DNA of 64,000 nt, from positions 144,316 through 208,315 of the forward strand of contig NZ_ACCB01000002.1 in NCBI RefSeq assembly GCF_000173735.1, in the 5' to 3' direction. The translations under genes were made by a program, and so were the position numbers. The notes under the pieces are model-generated. The model made no database searches, was not told the origin of the DNA, and saw only the letters and a list, made by a program, of their open reading frames with translations. Below, piece after piece: positions 1 to 8,931 of the stretch. This DNA comes from Yersinia aldovae ATCC 35236. Its GTDB lineage: Bacteria > Pseudomonadota > Gammaproteobacteria > Enterobacterales > Enterobacteriaceae. Each line of letters begins with the position of its first letter. The first letter of the stretch is position 1.

Positions 1-517
1 CCGGCTCACCTTTCAACAGCACAAATTGAATTTTGCCATCTTTGTTCAGATCCCAATTTGGATTGGCCTGCCAATGTTTGGCGATCAACTCCCCCTGAAT
101 AACGCCAGATTCTTTGGAGTCAGTACCGACATAATAAGCTTTGTCGTAGCTATCAAGCGCCTTGCGTGAAGGTTCTTTGTTATAGAACACGATTGGGACA
201 TCGTTTGCGCGGGCTTTATCAATAACCACTGGCGCTGCTGCCGGGTCAACCAGGTTGATTGCCAGCGCTTTTACGCCTTTAGCCAGCAACACGTCAATTT
301 GATCGTTTTGCTTGGATTGGTCATTCTGGGAGTCGTTCATCAGCAGGGTAACGTCAGGGGATGCTTTAGCATCTTTCTCAATAGCTTTACGTACCACGGA
401 CATAAAGTTGTCATCATACTTATAAATAGTGACACCAATACGGGTATCAGCTTGAGCAACCGCGCCAAACATCATGCTGGCAGCCAGGGTTGCTAATGTG
501 AAAACCTTCTTATTCAT
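1..517 (-). CDS. mglB: Galactose/glucose-binding periplasmic protein MglB (partial)
   Basis: Substrate-binding protein of the Mgl ABC importer; it binds D-galactose and D-glucose in the periplasm and also serves galactose chemotaxis. The window holds only the first ~172 codons; the rest runs off the left edge. Visible are a signal peptide of about 23 residues ending in VAQA, followed by a mature start [15 protein letters not shown] typical of MglB. The start is the ATG at 517, preceded by a GGAG-type ribosome site. The divergent-looking regulatory block at 637-670 and the co-directional galS immediately upstream reproduce the E. coli mgl locus order, which makes the assignment firm. Confidence 0.96.
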   Translation of the reverse strand, partial: MNKKVFTLATLAASMMFGAVAQADTRIGVTIYKYDDNFMSVVRKAIEKDAKASPDVTLLMNDSQNDQSKQNDQIDVLLAKGVKALAINLVDPAAAPVVIDKARANDVPIVFYNKEPSRKALDSYDKAYYVGTDSKESGVIQGELIAKHWQANPNWDLNKDGKIQFVLLKGEP

Positions 518-636
518 TTGTATCTCCGGGTTTATGTAGGGTTGTACAGGGTGATGTTTTTATCCGGCAACTGATGACATATTGATACATTAAGGTAGAA
601 AACCACTAGAGCATAGACGTGGCGTTGTTAAGAATC

Positions 637-652
637 TGTGAATTTTCTCACA
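637..652 (-). promoter_or_regulatory. CRP site of the mgl promoter
   Basis: A perfect TGTGA-N6-TCACA palindrome about 120 bases upstream of the mglB start. It matches the CRP consensus at all ten defined positions and fits the known cAMP-CRP activation of mgl in enterics. Confidence 0.85.
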
Positions 653-654
653 GA

Positions 655-670
655 TTGAAAACGGTTACAC
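655..670 (-). promoter_or_regulatory. GalS/GalR operator of mgl
   Basis: Read on the minus strand this is GTGTAACCGTTTTCAA, close to the gal operator consensus GTGNAANCGNTTNCAC. It lies 2 bases from the CRP palindrome, the classic overlap of activator and repressor at the mgl promoter. The repressor gene galS is next door. Confidence 0.8.
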
Positions 671-686
671 AAGAATAAATTCCGAA

Positions 687-1724
687 CTAGTGAGCGATAC
701 CACAATTTGCGACAGAATGACGCGGCACTAATGTGGGTTGAAAACAATAAGCAGCATGTGGATCAGATTCACGACTTGCCCCATCCAGAGCCAGTTCGGT
801 AGCTAAAGTCGCCATAGAAACAATGGGATAACGCACTGTAGTCAGATTGGGGCTGGTATAGTGAGCAATGGGGATGTCATCGAACCCCACCAGCGAGAAC
901 TGCTCCGGAACGCTAATACCGTTTTCCTTCAGCACTGCCAAGGCGCCAGCAGCCATTGAGTCGTTATAGGCAAACACCGCACTGAGCTGTAAATTGCGCC
1001 CCAGTAGGTCAATCATGGCACGCTCGCCCCCAACCAAATCAGGCGTACCCCATGCACGCCAACTCTCTGGCGCAGTGATGCCTGCCTCTTTAAGAGCATT
1101 CAGGTAACCGCACTGACGTTGAATGACATCATCGATAGGGTGATTGGAACCGAGGAAACCAATACGCTGATGGCCTTTTTTGAGCAGCAGACGACACGCC
1201 ATTTGCGCACCGCTAACATTGTCTAATCCGACACAACGGTGCTCAAATCCGGGAATAATTCGATTAATCAGAACCATACCGGGAACTTGCTCTAAAAAGG
1301 CAATTAACTCGCGGTTACTCAAAGCCTTAGCGTGAACTACCAGGGCATTGCAGCGTTGACGCAGCAACACCTCGATAGCATGGCGTTCTTTGTCTGCCTG
1401 GTGATAGCTATTACCGATTAACAGATATTTTTGATGCCGCTGTGCCACAGTGTCTACCGCTTTCACCAATGCACCAAAAAAGGGATCAGACACATCCATC
1501 ACCACCACACCGATCGTATCGCTACTTTGAGTGGCCAATGCCTGTGCATTAGCATTAGGGCGGTAGTCCAGCTCTGACACCGCCTTCAGCACCGCAGCTC
1601 GAGTTTCTGGTCGGATAGAGGCGCTGTTATTAAGCACTCTTGATACTGTGGCCAGCGAAACGCCCGCCCGTGAGGCCACATCGCGAATAGTTATACTGTT
1701 TCCAGCTGAATACAAAGCGGCCAT
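687..1724 (-). CDS. galS: Mgl repressor/isorepressor GalS (LacI family)
   Basis: LacI/GalR-family repressor of galactose transport genes; galactose or fucose is the known inducer in E. coli. The helix-turn-helix is at about residues 11-32 ([20 protein letters not shown]), followed by the hinge [10 protein letters not shown] and a periplasmic-binding-like effector domain with the hallmark [19 protein letters not shown]. At 345 residues it is about ten longer at the N-terminus than E. coli GalS, which begins at MITIRDVA. No ATG lies at that point here, and the chosen ATG has a strong AGGATAAGG ribosome site. Operators are found both toward mglB and upstream of galS itself, so autoregulation is likely. 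GalR is the main alternative, but the mglB and yeiB neighbours favour GalS. Confidence 0.94.
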   Translation of the reverse strand: MAALYSAGNSITIRDVASRAGVSLATVSRVLNNSASIRPETRAAVLKAVSELDYRPNANAQALATQSSDTIGVVVMDVSDPFFGALVKAVDTVAQRHQKYLLIGNSYHQADKERHAIEVLLRQRCNALVVHAKALSNRELIAFLEQVPGMVLINRIIPGFEHRCVGLDNVSGAQMACRLLLKKGHQRIGFLGSNHPIDDVIQRQCGYLNALKEAGITAPESWRAWGTPDLVGGERAMIDLLGRNLQLSAVFAYNDSMAAGALAVLKENGISVPEQFSLVGFDDIPIAHYTSPNLTTVRYPIVSMATLATELALDGASRESDPHAAYCFQPTLVPRHSVANCGIAH

Positions 1725-1827
1725 GACCTTATCCTGTGTCTTATTTTGTCAATAAGTCGCCATGCATATGTTGAGCACAACCTGTCATGGCAGGTGGCCT
1801 ATCCTACCCAGTTTGTTGAGATTTCCA

Positions 1828-1862
1828 CGTGAAATACGTCACAAGAAAGAAAACGTTTACAT
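1828..1862 (-). promoter_or_regulatory. CRP site and Gal operator upstream of galS
   Basis: CGTGA-AATACG-TCACA at 1828-1843 is a CRP site with one mismatch. It is followed at 1847-1862 by a sequence reading ATGTAAACGTTTTCTT on the minus strand, whose left half is a good gal half-operator. It lies about 105-140 bases upstream of galS, consistent with CRP activation and autorepression. Confidence 0.65.
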
Positions 1863-1906
1863 ACAAATTTGCAACCCGCCAGACCACTTTCACTTTACAG
1901 TGTTAT

Positions 1907-3082
1907 TCATAGCTTAGTGTTACGAGGTTGTAACGATTGACCGCAGGCATAGGCGGTCAGTTTACGCCACAGCCACTCCACTGGGCCCTGAGTAAAATAG
2001 CGCAGCCAAAGCAGTGAAAAAATCACGTTGCACAGCCAGACCAGCGGAACAACCGCTAACAGTTGTAAACGATCCAGCTGCTGATATAAGCCGAAGTGAT
2101 AGAAGATCAGCGTACATAGCAATGTCTGCAATAAATAATTGCTCAATGCCATGCGGCCAACCTGTGCCAGCCAATGGCTGACGCACCAGCGCGATAATGT
2201 TGGCCAGAAGCCATAAAGTAAGGCCAGATAGCCTACCGCCTGCAAGGGTGCGCCAAGCTCACGCGGTACTTGTAGCAAAAAACCGGCCCAGCGGAAATCC
2301 CATCCGACCATCCATTGCAGCGCCACACCCGGTATTTGGATAACTAATGAAAGCGGTATCAAACAGGCGGCCAACAAACGGTAATGACGCAGACTGAATT
2401 CGCCACGTAACCAACCACAACGCATCAGCCCGGCCCCCAATAGCATTGAACCCGCCAGTTCCCAGCCATATTGTGCGCCGATAGCAATCAAATTGGATGA
2501 CAATAGATCGAGCCGGTTTTTCCAGGCTTCAACCCCACCTTGTAATTTCCAGAATTGCTCATATTGCAAATCAGCCGGCCCCGGTTGCCAGAAACGGCCC
2601 GGCTCCCCGCTGGTGACAAACCCCAGCAGCAATAATACCGCCACCCCGAGTAAATAAAGCACCGCCCCGGTGCGTAATAAGCTGGCTGCATCTTTGGCAT
2701 CACGAATCATTCGCCAACATACCAGGCCAATTAACCCATAAGCGAACAGTATGTCTCCATCCCAAAAGAAGATGCCGTGGATTAATCCCAGCAACAACAA
2801 GATAGAAAGCCGCGCCCTAATCCAGCCTTTACCACGTTTAAGCAGCAGCTCCAGACCGGCACCAAATAAGATAGCAAAAATAGACAGAAACTTGGCTTGC
2901 GCGACGATATCAAGAATGGCCCACGTCCAGCTATCAGACACAGAAGGCAGACCAAGGTAAGCGGGATTAAGATAAGCGGCTTTTGGTAAGCCAAAGGCAC
3001 TGATATTGAGCAGCAAAATGCCAAGGATGGCCAGCCCTCGCGCACTGTCTAACGTTGCGATGCGTTGACGCATACCCGACAT
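1907..3082 (-). CDS. yeiB: DUF418 family membrane protein YeiB
   Basis: Inner-membrane protein of unknown function, 391 residues, with about nine to ten hydrophobic segments and the DUF418 C-terminal domain. Family hallmarks seen are the N-terminal RIATLDSARGLAILGILLLN and, near the end, GRMALSNYLLQTLLCTLIFY. It lies between galS and folE exactly as in E. coli. The family is sometimes suspected of transport, but no substrate can be read from the sequence. The gap to folE is about 60 bases, so the two may be co-transcribed. Confidence 0.9.
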   Translation of the reverse strand: MSGMRQRIATLDSARGLAILGILLLNISAFGLPKAAYLNPAYLGLPSVSDSWTWAILDIVAQAKFLSIFAILFGAGLELLLKRGKGWIRARLSILLLLGLIHGIFFWDGDILFAYGLIGLVCWRMIRDAKDAASLLRTGAVLYLLGVAVLLLLGFVTSGEPGRFWQPGPADLQYEQFWKLQGGVEAWKNRLDLLSSNLIAIGAQYGWELAGSMLLGAGLMRCGWLRGEFSLRHYRLLAACLIPLSLVIQIPGVALQWMVGWDFRWAGFLLQVPRELGAPLQAVGYLALLYGFWPTLSRWCVSHWLAQVGRMALSNYLLQTLLCTLIFYHFGLYQQLDRLQLLAVVPLVWLCNVIFSLLWLRYFTQGPVEWLWRKLTAYACGQSLQPRNTKL

Positions 3083-3092
3083 CCTGTATTAG

Positions 3093-3110
3093 GGGCACCC
3101 ATTGGTGCCC
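3093..3110 (-). other. Hairpin between folE and yeiB
   Basis: GGGCACC-catt-GGTGCCC is a perfect 7-bp stem with a 4-base loop in the gap downstream of folE. There is no T tract after it on the minus strand, so it is a weak or partial terminator, or a stabilising 3' hairpin. Confidence 0.45.
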
Positions 3111-3143
3111 GCTCTGGCAAAAGGCTAATTAGCCGTTGTAGTG

Positions 3144-3806
3144 TTAGCTATTATGACGAACAGCGCGCAGGAACTCCTGGCGAGTATTCTGGCTGGATTT
3201 AAACAACCCGCCTAACGATGTTGTTGTGGTCGCACTGGTTGCATCGCGGATGCCGCGTGCTTTGACACAATAATGTACCGCATCAATGGAAACAGCGACA
3301 TTATTTGTCCCTAACAAGGTCTGCAACGCCAACAGGATTTGCTGTGTCAGCCGCTCTTGGACTTGTGGGCGCTGGGCGAAAAACTGCACGATACGGTTGA
3401 TTTTAGATAAGCCAATCACACTGTCTTTCGGAATATAGGCCACAGTAGCTTTACCGTCGATGGTGACAAAATGATGCTCACAAGTGCTGGTCAACGTGAT
3501 ATCTCGCACCGTCACCATCTCATCAACCTTCATTTTATTCTGGATCAGTGTGATTTTAGGGAAATTTTCGTAATCCAGTCCAGAGAAAATCTCATCAACA
3601 TACATCTTGGCAATACGTCTTGGTGTATCGGCCAGGCTATCGTCAGATAAATCAAGATTCAACAATTGCATGACTTGCGTCATATGTTCCTGAATCCGGG
3701 TCTTGCGCGTTTGTGCATCTAATTCTTGTTTGCGCAATGGGGTTTCAAGGCCACGGGCCAGCAGTGCTTCATGAACCAACTCGGCTTCTTTACTTAGCGA
3801 TGACAT
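3144..3806 (-). CDS. folE: GTP cyclohydrolase I FolE
   Basis: Converts GTP to 7,8-dihydroneopterin triphosphate, the first step of tetrahydrofolate synthesis. The zinc-binding residues Cys109 and His112 ([13 protein letters not shown]) and Cys180 ([10 protein letters not shown]) are all present, as is the C-terminal [16 protein letters not shown] chose the ATG at 3806 rather than the in-frame TTG at 3818: GGAG sits 8 bases before it, and the resulting 220-residue protein matches the family length (222 in E. coli). The sequence is intact throughout. Confidence 0.96.
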   Translation of the reverse strand: MSSLSKEAELVHEALLARGLETPLRKQELDAQTRKTRIQEHMTQVMQLLNLDLSDDSLADTPRRIAKMYVDEIFSGLDYENFPKITLIQNKMKVDEMVTVRDITLTSTCEHHFVTIDGKATVAYIPKDSVIGLSKINRIVQFFAQRPQVQERLTQQILLALQTLLGTNNVAVSIDAVHYCVKARGIRDATSATTTTSLGGLFKSSQNTRQEFLRAVRHNS

Positions 3807-3866
3807 TCTTTTCTCCAACAGGCGTACGCGTCCGAACAGATAAACATGATGTAGATCACGTTCGGA

Positions 3867-3896
3867 TTTTGCTCCCCACTGTAGTGGAGAGCAAAA
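3867..3896. repeat. Long inverted repeat between folE and the MFS gene
   Basis: Two 14-base arms (3867-3880 and 3883-3896) pair over 13 of 14 positions around a 2-base spacer. The outer ends are T4/A4. It can act as a terminator for the MFS gene transcribed from the right, with TTTT at the end. It also lies only ~60 bases upstream of folE, so an operator role is possible. Confidence 0.55.
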
Positions 3897-3999
3897 TGAT
3901 TATCCAGTGATTGTTCTCCATCGCAGGCAGATATTCAAAGTGCTTTTTTCTCATAATAAGATGAAATAACTGCATCTGCGGCACCGCTCCCCCTCTCAA

Positions 4000-5151
4000 T
4001 CAGCCGATAGCGGCTTCACAGGTGCGGGCTGGCGTTTTAATCACCAGGCCACCGGCGATGATCAGCGCTACCACTGCGACATACAATGCAGGCTCCAGCC
4101 GATGAGTCAATGCTGTCGATGTGGCAGATAACAGCGGGCCGACTAACTGCCCGATGGCATAACCTGTGGTTAGCAAACCCGCCATATAACGGGTGTGATC
4201 GGGTGCCAGCTCACGGCCATGCTGTAATGAAAGTTGCACCACACTGAGGAAGCCGCCACCAGTCAGCAACGCGCCCAGAACCAGCCCGTTCACCCCAGGC
4301 ACCCATTCAGCACACAACACACCCAATGCCTGAACCCACAGCGTCAATGCCAGACGTGTCTGTGATGTCAGCCGATGGCGGGTTGCAATACCGAGCATAA
4401 TACCAATCACCGCCGCCCCACCAAACACTGGCCAGACAAACTGGGCAAATAGGCTATCCGGGAAACGAGCGCTTGCCATCTGCGATAAAAAGGTTGCCGG
4501 TAAGATATAGCCAAAGCCCGCCAGACTGTAGCTCCACACCAACCGTTTCAGCGCGGGTGTCAACGTCAGTGGGATGGCGGCAATATACGGTCGATGTAAC
4601 TCACCACTACGCGGCAGATTGATGCTAATGGCCGCAATAATAATCAGCGCCAATACGCCATAAACGCCCCATGCTTGGGCTGCTGATAGGCCATAGTTAT
4701 GAATCGTCACAGCCAACATACCGCTAATGAATATTCCAGCCCCCGGCCCCGCGAAAACTGCGGCGCTGAGTGCCGGGCGACCAAAATGCGCCAATCGTTC
4801 ATTGGTCCAGGCCGCGATCAATACCATCGACCAACCACTGGCCCAGCCGATAGCAAAACGCACCACACCATGCCACCACAGCCCATCTACCAGCGCAGAT
4901 AGCAATGTTAATGTTACCGCCCCCCACAAGCCTAGCCATAAACGGCGCTCGACATGGCGGCTGGCCCGCATGGCATCAAAAGCACCAAACAGATATCCCA
5001 GATAATTAAACGCCGCGACCAGCCCCGCGCCAGTCAGAGTGAATTGATGCTCTGCAATCATCAACGGTACTTGTGGTGTAAACGCAAAACGGCCAATACC
5101 CATTGCTACTACCAATGCCAAAAAACCACTTAATGCGATTCTTAATGCCAT
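4000..5151 (-). CDS. YbfB/YjiJ-family MFS transporter
   Basis: Twelve-helix major facilitator protein of 383 residues. The opening GFLALVVAMGIGRFAFTPQVP is the hallmark of the YbfB/YjiJ family; GRFAYTP-type motifs are conserved in its first helix. The substrate is unknown. It is divergent from a LysR-type gene whose start lies ~135 bases away, an arrangement that usually means the regulator controls the transporter. The start ATG at 5151 gives a first helix at once, as usual for the family. Confidence 0.85.
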   Translation of the reverse strand: MALRIALSGFLALVVAMGIGRFAFTPQVPLMIAEHQFTLTGAGLVAAFNYLGYLFGAFDAMRASRHVERRLWLGLWGAVTLTLLSALVDGLWWHGVVRFAIGWASGWSMVLIAAWTNERLAHFGRPALSAAVFAGPGAGIFISGMLAVTIHNYGLSAAQAWGVYGVLALIIIAAISINLPRSGELHRPYIAAIPLTLTPALKRLVWSYSLAGFGYILPATFLSQMASARFPDSLFAQFVWPVFGGAAVIGIMLGIATRHRLTSQTRLALTLWVQALGVLCAEWVPGVNGLVLGALLTGGGFLSVVQLSLQHGRELAPDHTRYMAGLLTTGYAIGQLVGPLLSATSTALTHRLEPALYVAVVALIIAGGLVIKTPARTCEAAIG

Positions 5152-5287
5152 CTGCCCTGCCCATTGGTTGCTGTCAGCTCATTGCACTGCCAGCCGGTGA
5201 AAAGAAAGTTGCCAATATCATGCCTGAGCATTAGAATCACAAAAAATGAATAATACTAACCAAGTTCATCACAAAAAGAGAACAGTT

Positions 5288-6157
5288 ATGGATCTGACCC
5301 AGCTGCGCATGTTTTGCTGCGTGGCAGAAACCGGTTCCGTTGCCCGAGCAGCGGAGCAGATGCACCGCGTCCCGTCAAACCTGACGACACGCCTGCGCCA
5401 GCTTGAAATTGAGCTGGGTGCAGATCTATTCATTCGTGAAAAGCAGCGTCTGCGCCTGTCACCGATGGGGCATAACTTTCTCTGCTACGCCAACCGTATT
5501 CTGGCCCTGAGCGAAGAGGCAATGCGCATTACCCATGCCGGTGAACCGGCGGGTAATTTCCCGTTAGGCTCAATGGAAAGCACCGCAGCCACTCGCCTGC
5601 CCAACCTGCTCGCGGCATATCATCAGCGCTATCCCAAAGTCTCTTTGTCGCTAACCACAGGAACCTCCGGTGAAATCATCGAACAAGTCCGAGCCGGAAC
5701 ACTGGCGACAGCATTGGTTGATGGCCCGGTACAGCATGATGAACTGCACGGCTGCCGCTCTTTCGAAGAGCGATTAGTTATCATTTCCTGTCTGGATCAT
5801 CTACCGATTAATCAAGCTCGTGATGCCGTGGATGAAACTCTGTTTGCCTTCCGCCCCAGTTGTTCATACCGATTGCGACTGGAAAGCTGGTTCCGACAGG
5901 CAGGCTGTATACCTGGGCATATCATGGAAATCCAGTCTTACCACGCTATGCTCGCTTGTGTGGCAAGTGGCGCGGGGTTGGCACTGATCCCGCATTCGGT
6001 ATTGGCGCTGCTCCCCGGCCATGAGCGGGTAAAAGTGCATCACCTGCCACCCAATATTGCCGAGACAGCAACCTGGCTCATTTGGCGCAAGGATGCCTTT
6101 AGCCCTAATGTCCGCGCGTTAAAAGAGCTGATTATCGAACAAATTGAAACTCAGTGA
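5288..6157 (+). CDS. LysR-family regulator similar to PtrR/YneJ
   Basis: LysR-type transcription factor. The winged HTH is in the first ~60 residues (MDLTQLRMFCCVAETGSVAR), followed by the effector domain. It shares distinctive stretches with E. coli PtrR (YneJ): RVPSNLTTRLRQLE, then CSYR.RLESWFRQAG, then SYHAMLACVASGAGLALIP. I chose the ATG at 5288 (289 residues) over the in-frame ATG at 5246, because LysR proteins begin a few residues before the HTH. Divergence from the YjiJ-like MFS gene suggests that gene as its target. It also reads toward frmAB, but a gap of ~140 bases and the AT-rich leader of frmA argue against one operon. Confidence 0.8.
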   Translation: MDLTQLRMFCCVAETGSVARAAEQMHRVPSNLTTRLRQLEIELGADLFIREKQRLRLSPMGHNFLCYANRILALSEEAMRITHAGEPAGNFPLGSMESTAATRLPNLLAAYHQRYPKVSLSLTTGTSGEIIEQVRAGTLATALVDGPVQHDELHGCRSFEERLVIISCLDHLPINQARDAVDETLFAFRPSCSYRLRLESWFRQAGCIPGHIMEIQSYHAMLACVASGAGLALIPHSVLALLPGHERVKVHHLPPNIAETATWLIWRKDAFSPNVRALKELIIEQIETQ

Positions 6158-6266
6158 CTTACCTGACGGACAGCATCTTCTCGACCATAATTTATACCGG
6201 TACTGTTGCTGACATCACAAACAGATATACGCAACAAATATGATACATAAAAACATATTTATATAA

Positions 6267-7454
<1,188 letters not shown>

Positions 7455-7474
7455 AGCAGGAAGGCAGACAACGC

Positions 7475-8317
7475 ATGAACACGTCACTTGAACTTCTCGA
7501 AGAGCACCGGATGTTTGGCGGGTGGCAGCAACGCTATCGCCATGCCGCCAGCAGCCTGAATTGCAATATGACCTTCAGCATCTATCTGCCCCCCCTACGG
7601 GATGACAACCCGCCACCGGTGCTTTACTGGCTGTCGGGGCTAACCTGTAATGATGAAAATTTCACGCTAAAAGCTGGCGCGCAGCGGATCGCGGCAGAGT
7701 TGGGTCTGGTTCTGGTAATGCCAGATACCAGCCCACGTGGCGATGAGGTGCCAAATGACGAGGGCTACGATTTAGGTCAAGGGGCAGGATTTTACCTCAA
7801 TGCAACCCAAGCGCCCTGGTCTGAGCATTTTCATATGTACGACTATATCAGTCAGGAATTGCCCGCATTGATTCGCCAGCATTTTAGTGTCAGTGATCGT
7901 CAATCTATTTGTGGCCATTCAATGGGCGGCCACGGGGCATTGATGTTAGCACTGCGTAACCCGCAGCAATATCAGTCGGCCTCTGCCTTTGCGCCGATAG
8001 TCAATCCGTGTCAGGTGCCTTGGGGCCGCAAAGCCTTTACTGCGTATTTGGGTACCGATGAGAGCCAGTGGTTGCAATATGATAGCTGCCACTTACTTAT
8101 ACATGCCCACACCCAACTGCCGATGCTGGTAGATCAAGGTGATAGTGATCAGTTTCTGGCAGACCAGTTACAACCGGCAAAATTAGCTGAATTGGCACGG
8201 CAACGCGATTGGCCACTGACACTTCGTATTCAGCCGGGTTATGACCATAGCTATTTTACCATAGCCACATTTATTGAAGATCATCTGCGTTTCCATGCGG
8301 AATACTTACATCGCTAA
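7475..8317 (+). CDS. frmB: S-formylglutathione hydrolase
   Basis: Hydrolyses S-formylglutathione to formate and glutathione, completing formaldehyde detoxification begun by FrmA. It is an alpha/beta hydrolase of the esterase D family, 280 residues, the usual length. The nucleophile is Ser149 in GHSMGG; Asp223/225 (DQGDSDQFL) and His258 (YDHSYF) complete the triad. Also seen is the family motif [13 protein letters not shown]. Only 20 bases separate it from frmA and a strong terminator follows, so frmAB form a two-gene operon. Confidence 0.95.
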   Translation: MNTSLELLEEHRMFGGWQQRYRHAASSLNCNMTFSIYLPPLRDDNPPPVLYWLSGLTCNDENFTLKAGAQRIAAELGLVLVMPDTSPRGDEVPNDEGYDLGQGAGFYLNATQAPWSEHFHMYDYISQELPALIRQHFSVSDRQSICGHSMGGHGALMLALRNPQQYQSASAFAPIVNPCQVPWGRKAFTAYLGTDESQWLQYDSCHLLIHAHTQLPMLVDQGDSDQFLADQLQPAKLAELARQRDWPLTLRIQPGYDHSYFTIATFIEDHLRFHAEYLHR

Positions 8318-8355
8318 CGGATATAACTCAGCCGATCAACAATAATAGAAACCTT

Positions 8356-8378
8356 AAAGCCCCTTCGGGGGCTTTTTA
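8356..8378 (+). terminator. Rho-independent terminator of frmAB
   Basis: AAAGCCCC-TTCG-GGGGCTTT stem followed by Ts: an 8-bp stem with the stable TTCG tetraloop, 38 bases after the frmB stop. It also marks the left border of the AT-rich island. Confidence 0.92.
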
Positions 8379-8579
8379 TTTTATAGTAAATATAGAGATT
8401 ATTATCGTTACGATAATAACTAATAATCCTTTAGTTTAAAAACATAATTAATAAATTATTATAAAAAGCATGATGAAAAAAACATTGATAAAATCGGAGA
8501 AAAGAATTACAAATAAATGGCTCAATACTCACCGAGACTGAGCAACACAAAAAAGGAATAAACTTAAAAGGAGATTTAT

Positions 8580-8780
8580 ATGTTTACTTCGAATCAATCA
8601 AATGAAAGAATAAATAACGCTCATTTAATGGCATTAAAGGCTAAATTAGAGTCGTTAGATGAATCATTTAAAAATAATACATTACATATAAGTGATAACG
8701 AAATAGAAAAAATAAAAAGTAATACTCTGCGAAGTAAAATAACAGCATGGAACTGGTCAAGAAGTTTTGCTGAAGAATAG
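8580..8780 (+). CDS. xyeA: XyeA-type RiPP precursor peptide
   Basis: A 66-residue peptide, charged and rich in Asn/Lys over its first ~52 residues (leader-like), ending in a short aromatic core ITAWNWSRSFAEE. It has no signal peptide and no double-Gly cleavage site. The ribosome site AAAAGGAGA is very strong and well spaced. It is the first gene of a co-directional set that ends in a radical SAM/SPASM enzyme, as expected for a ribosomally made peptide. Enzymes of the Xye group join an aromatic ring to the side chain of the residue two positions later; here W59-S60-R61 and F63-A64-E65 are the most obvious candidates, with W57 possible. The family assignment rests on memory of the Xye group plus context. 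Confidence 0.72.
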   Translation: MFTSNQSNERINNAHLMALKAKLESLDESFKNNTLHISDNEIEKIKSNTLRSKITAWNWSRSFAEE

Positions 8781-8805
8781 AAAAATGAACCATTCAGAAA
8801 ATATT

Positions 8806-8836
8806 GGTTAGGCCATGAATAATTAATGGCCTAACC
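8806..8836 (+). terminator. Perfect hairpin after the precursor gene
   Basis: An 11-bp perfect stem, GGTTAGGCCAT with ATGGCCTAACC around a 9-base loop, lies 25 bases after the precursor stop and ~95 bases before the permease. It is followed by TTGTTAC rather than a long T run. It therefore looks like a leaky terminator or an mRNA-stabilising stem that would favour peptide over exporter synthesis. Confidence 0.65.
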
Positions 8837-8931
8837 TTGTTACACATAGCAGTAACAGTGAAAGCAATTCAACACACCTGATATGTTTCAATATGTAGGA
8901 AGGCAGAAACAAACGCATCCAACACACTTAC

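Noticed and set aside
8470..8541. 23-codon frame before the precursor gene
   Set aside because: No ribosome site, low complexity and a Lys-rich text expected by chance in AT-rich DNA.
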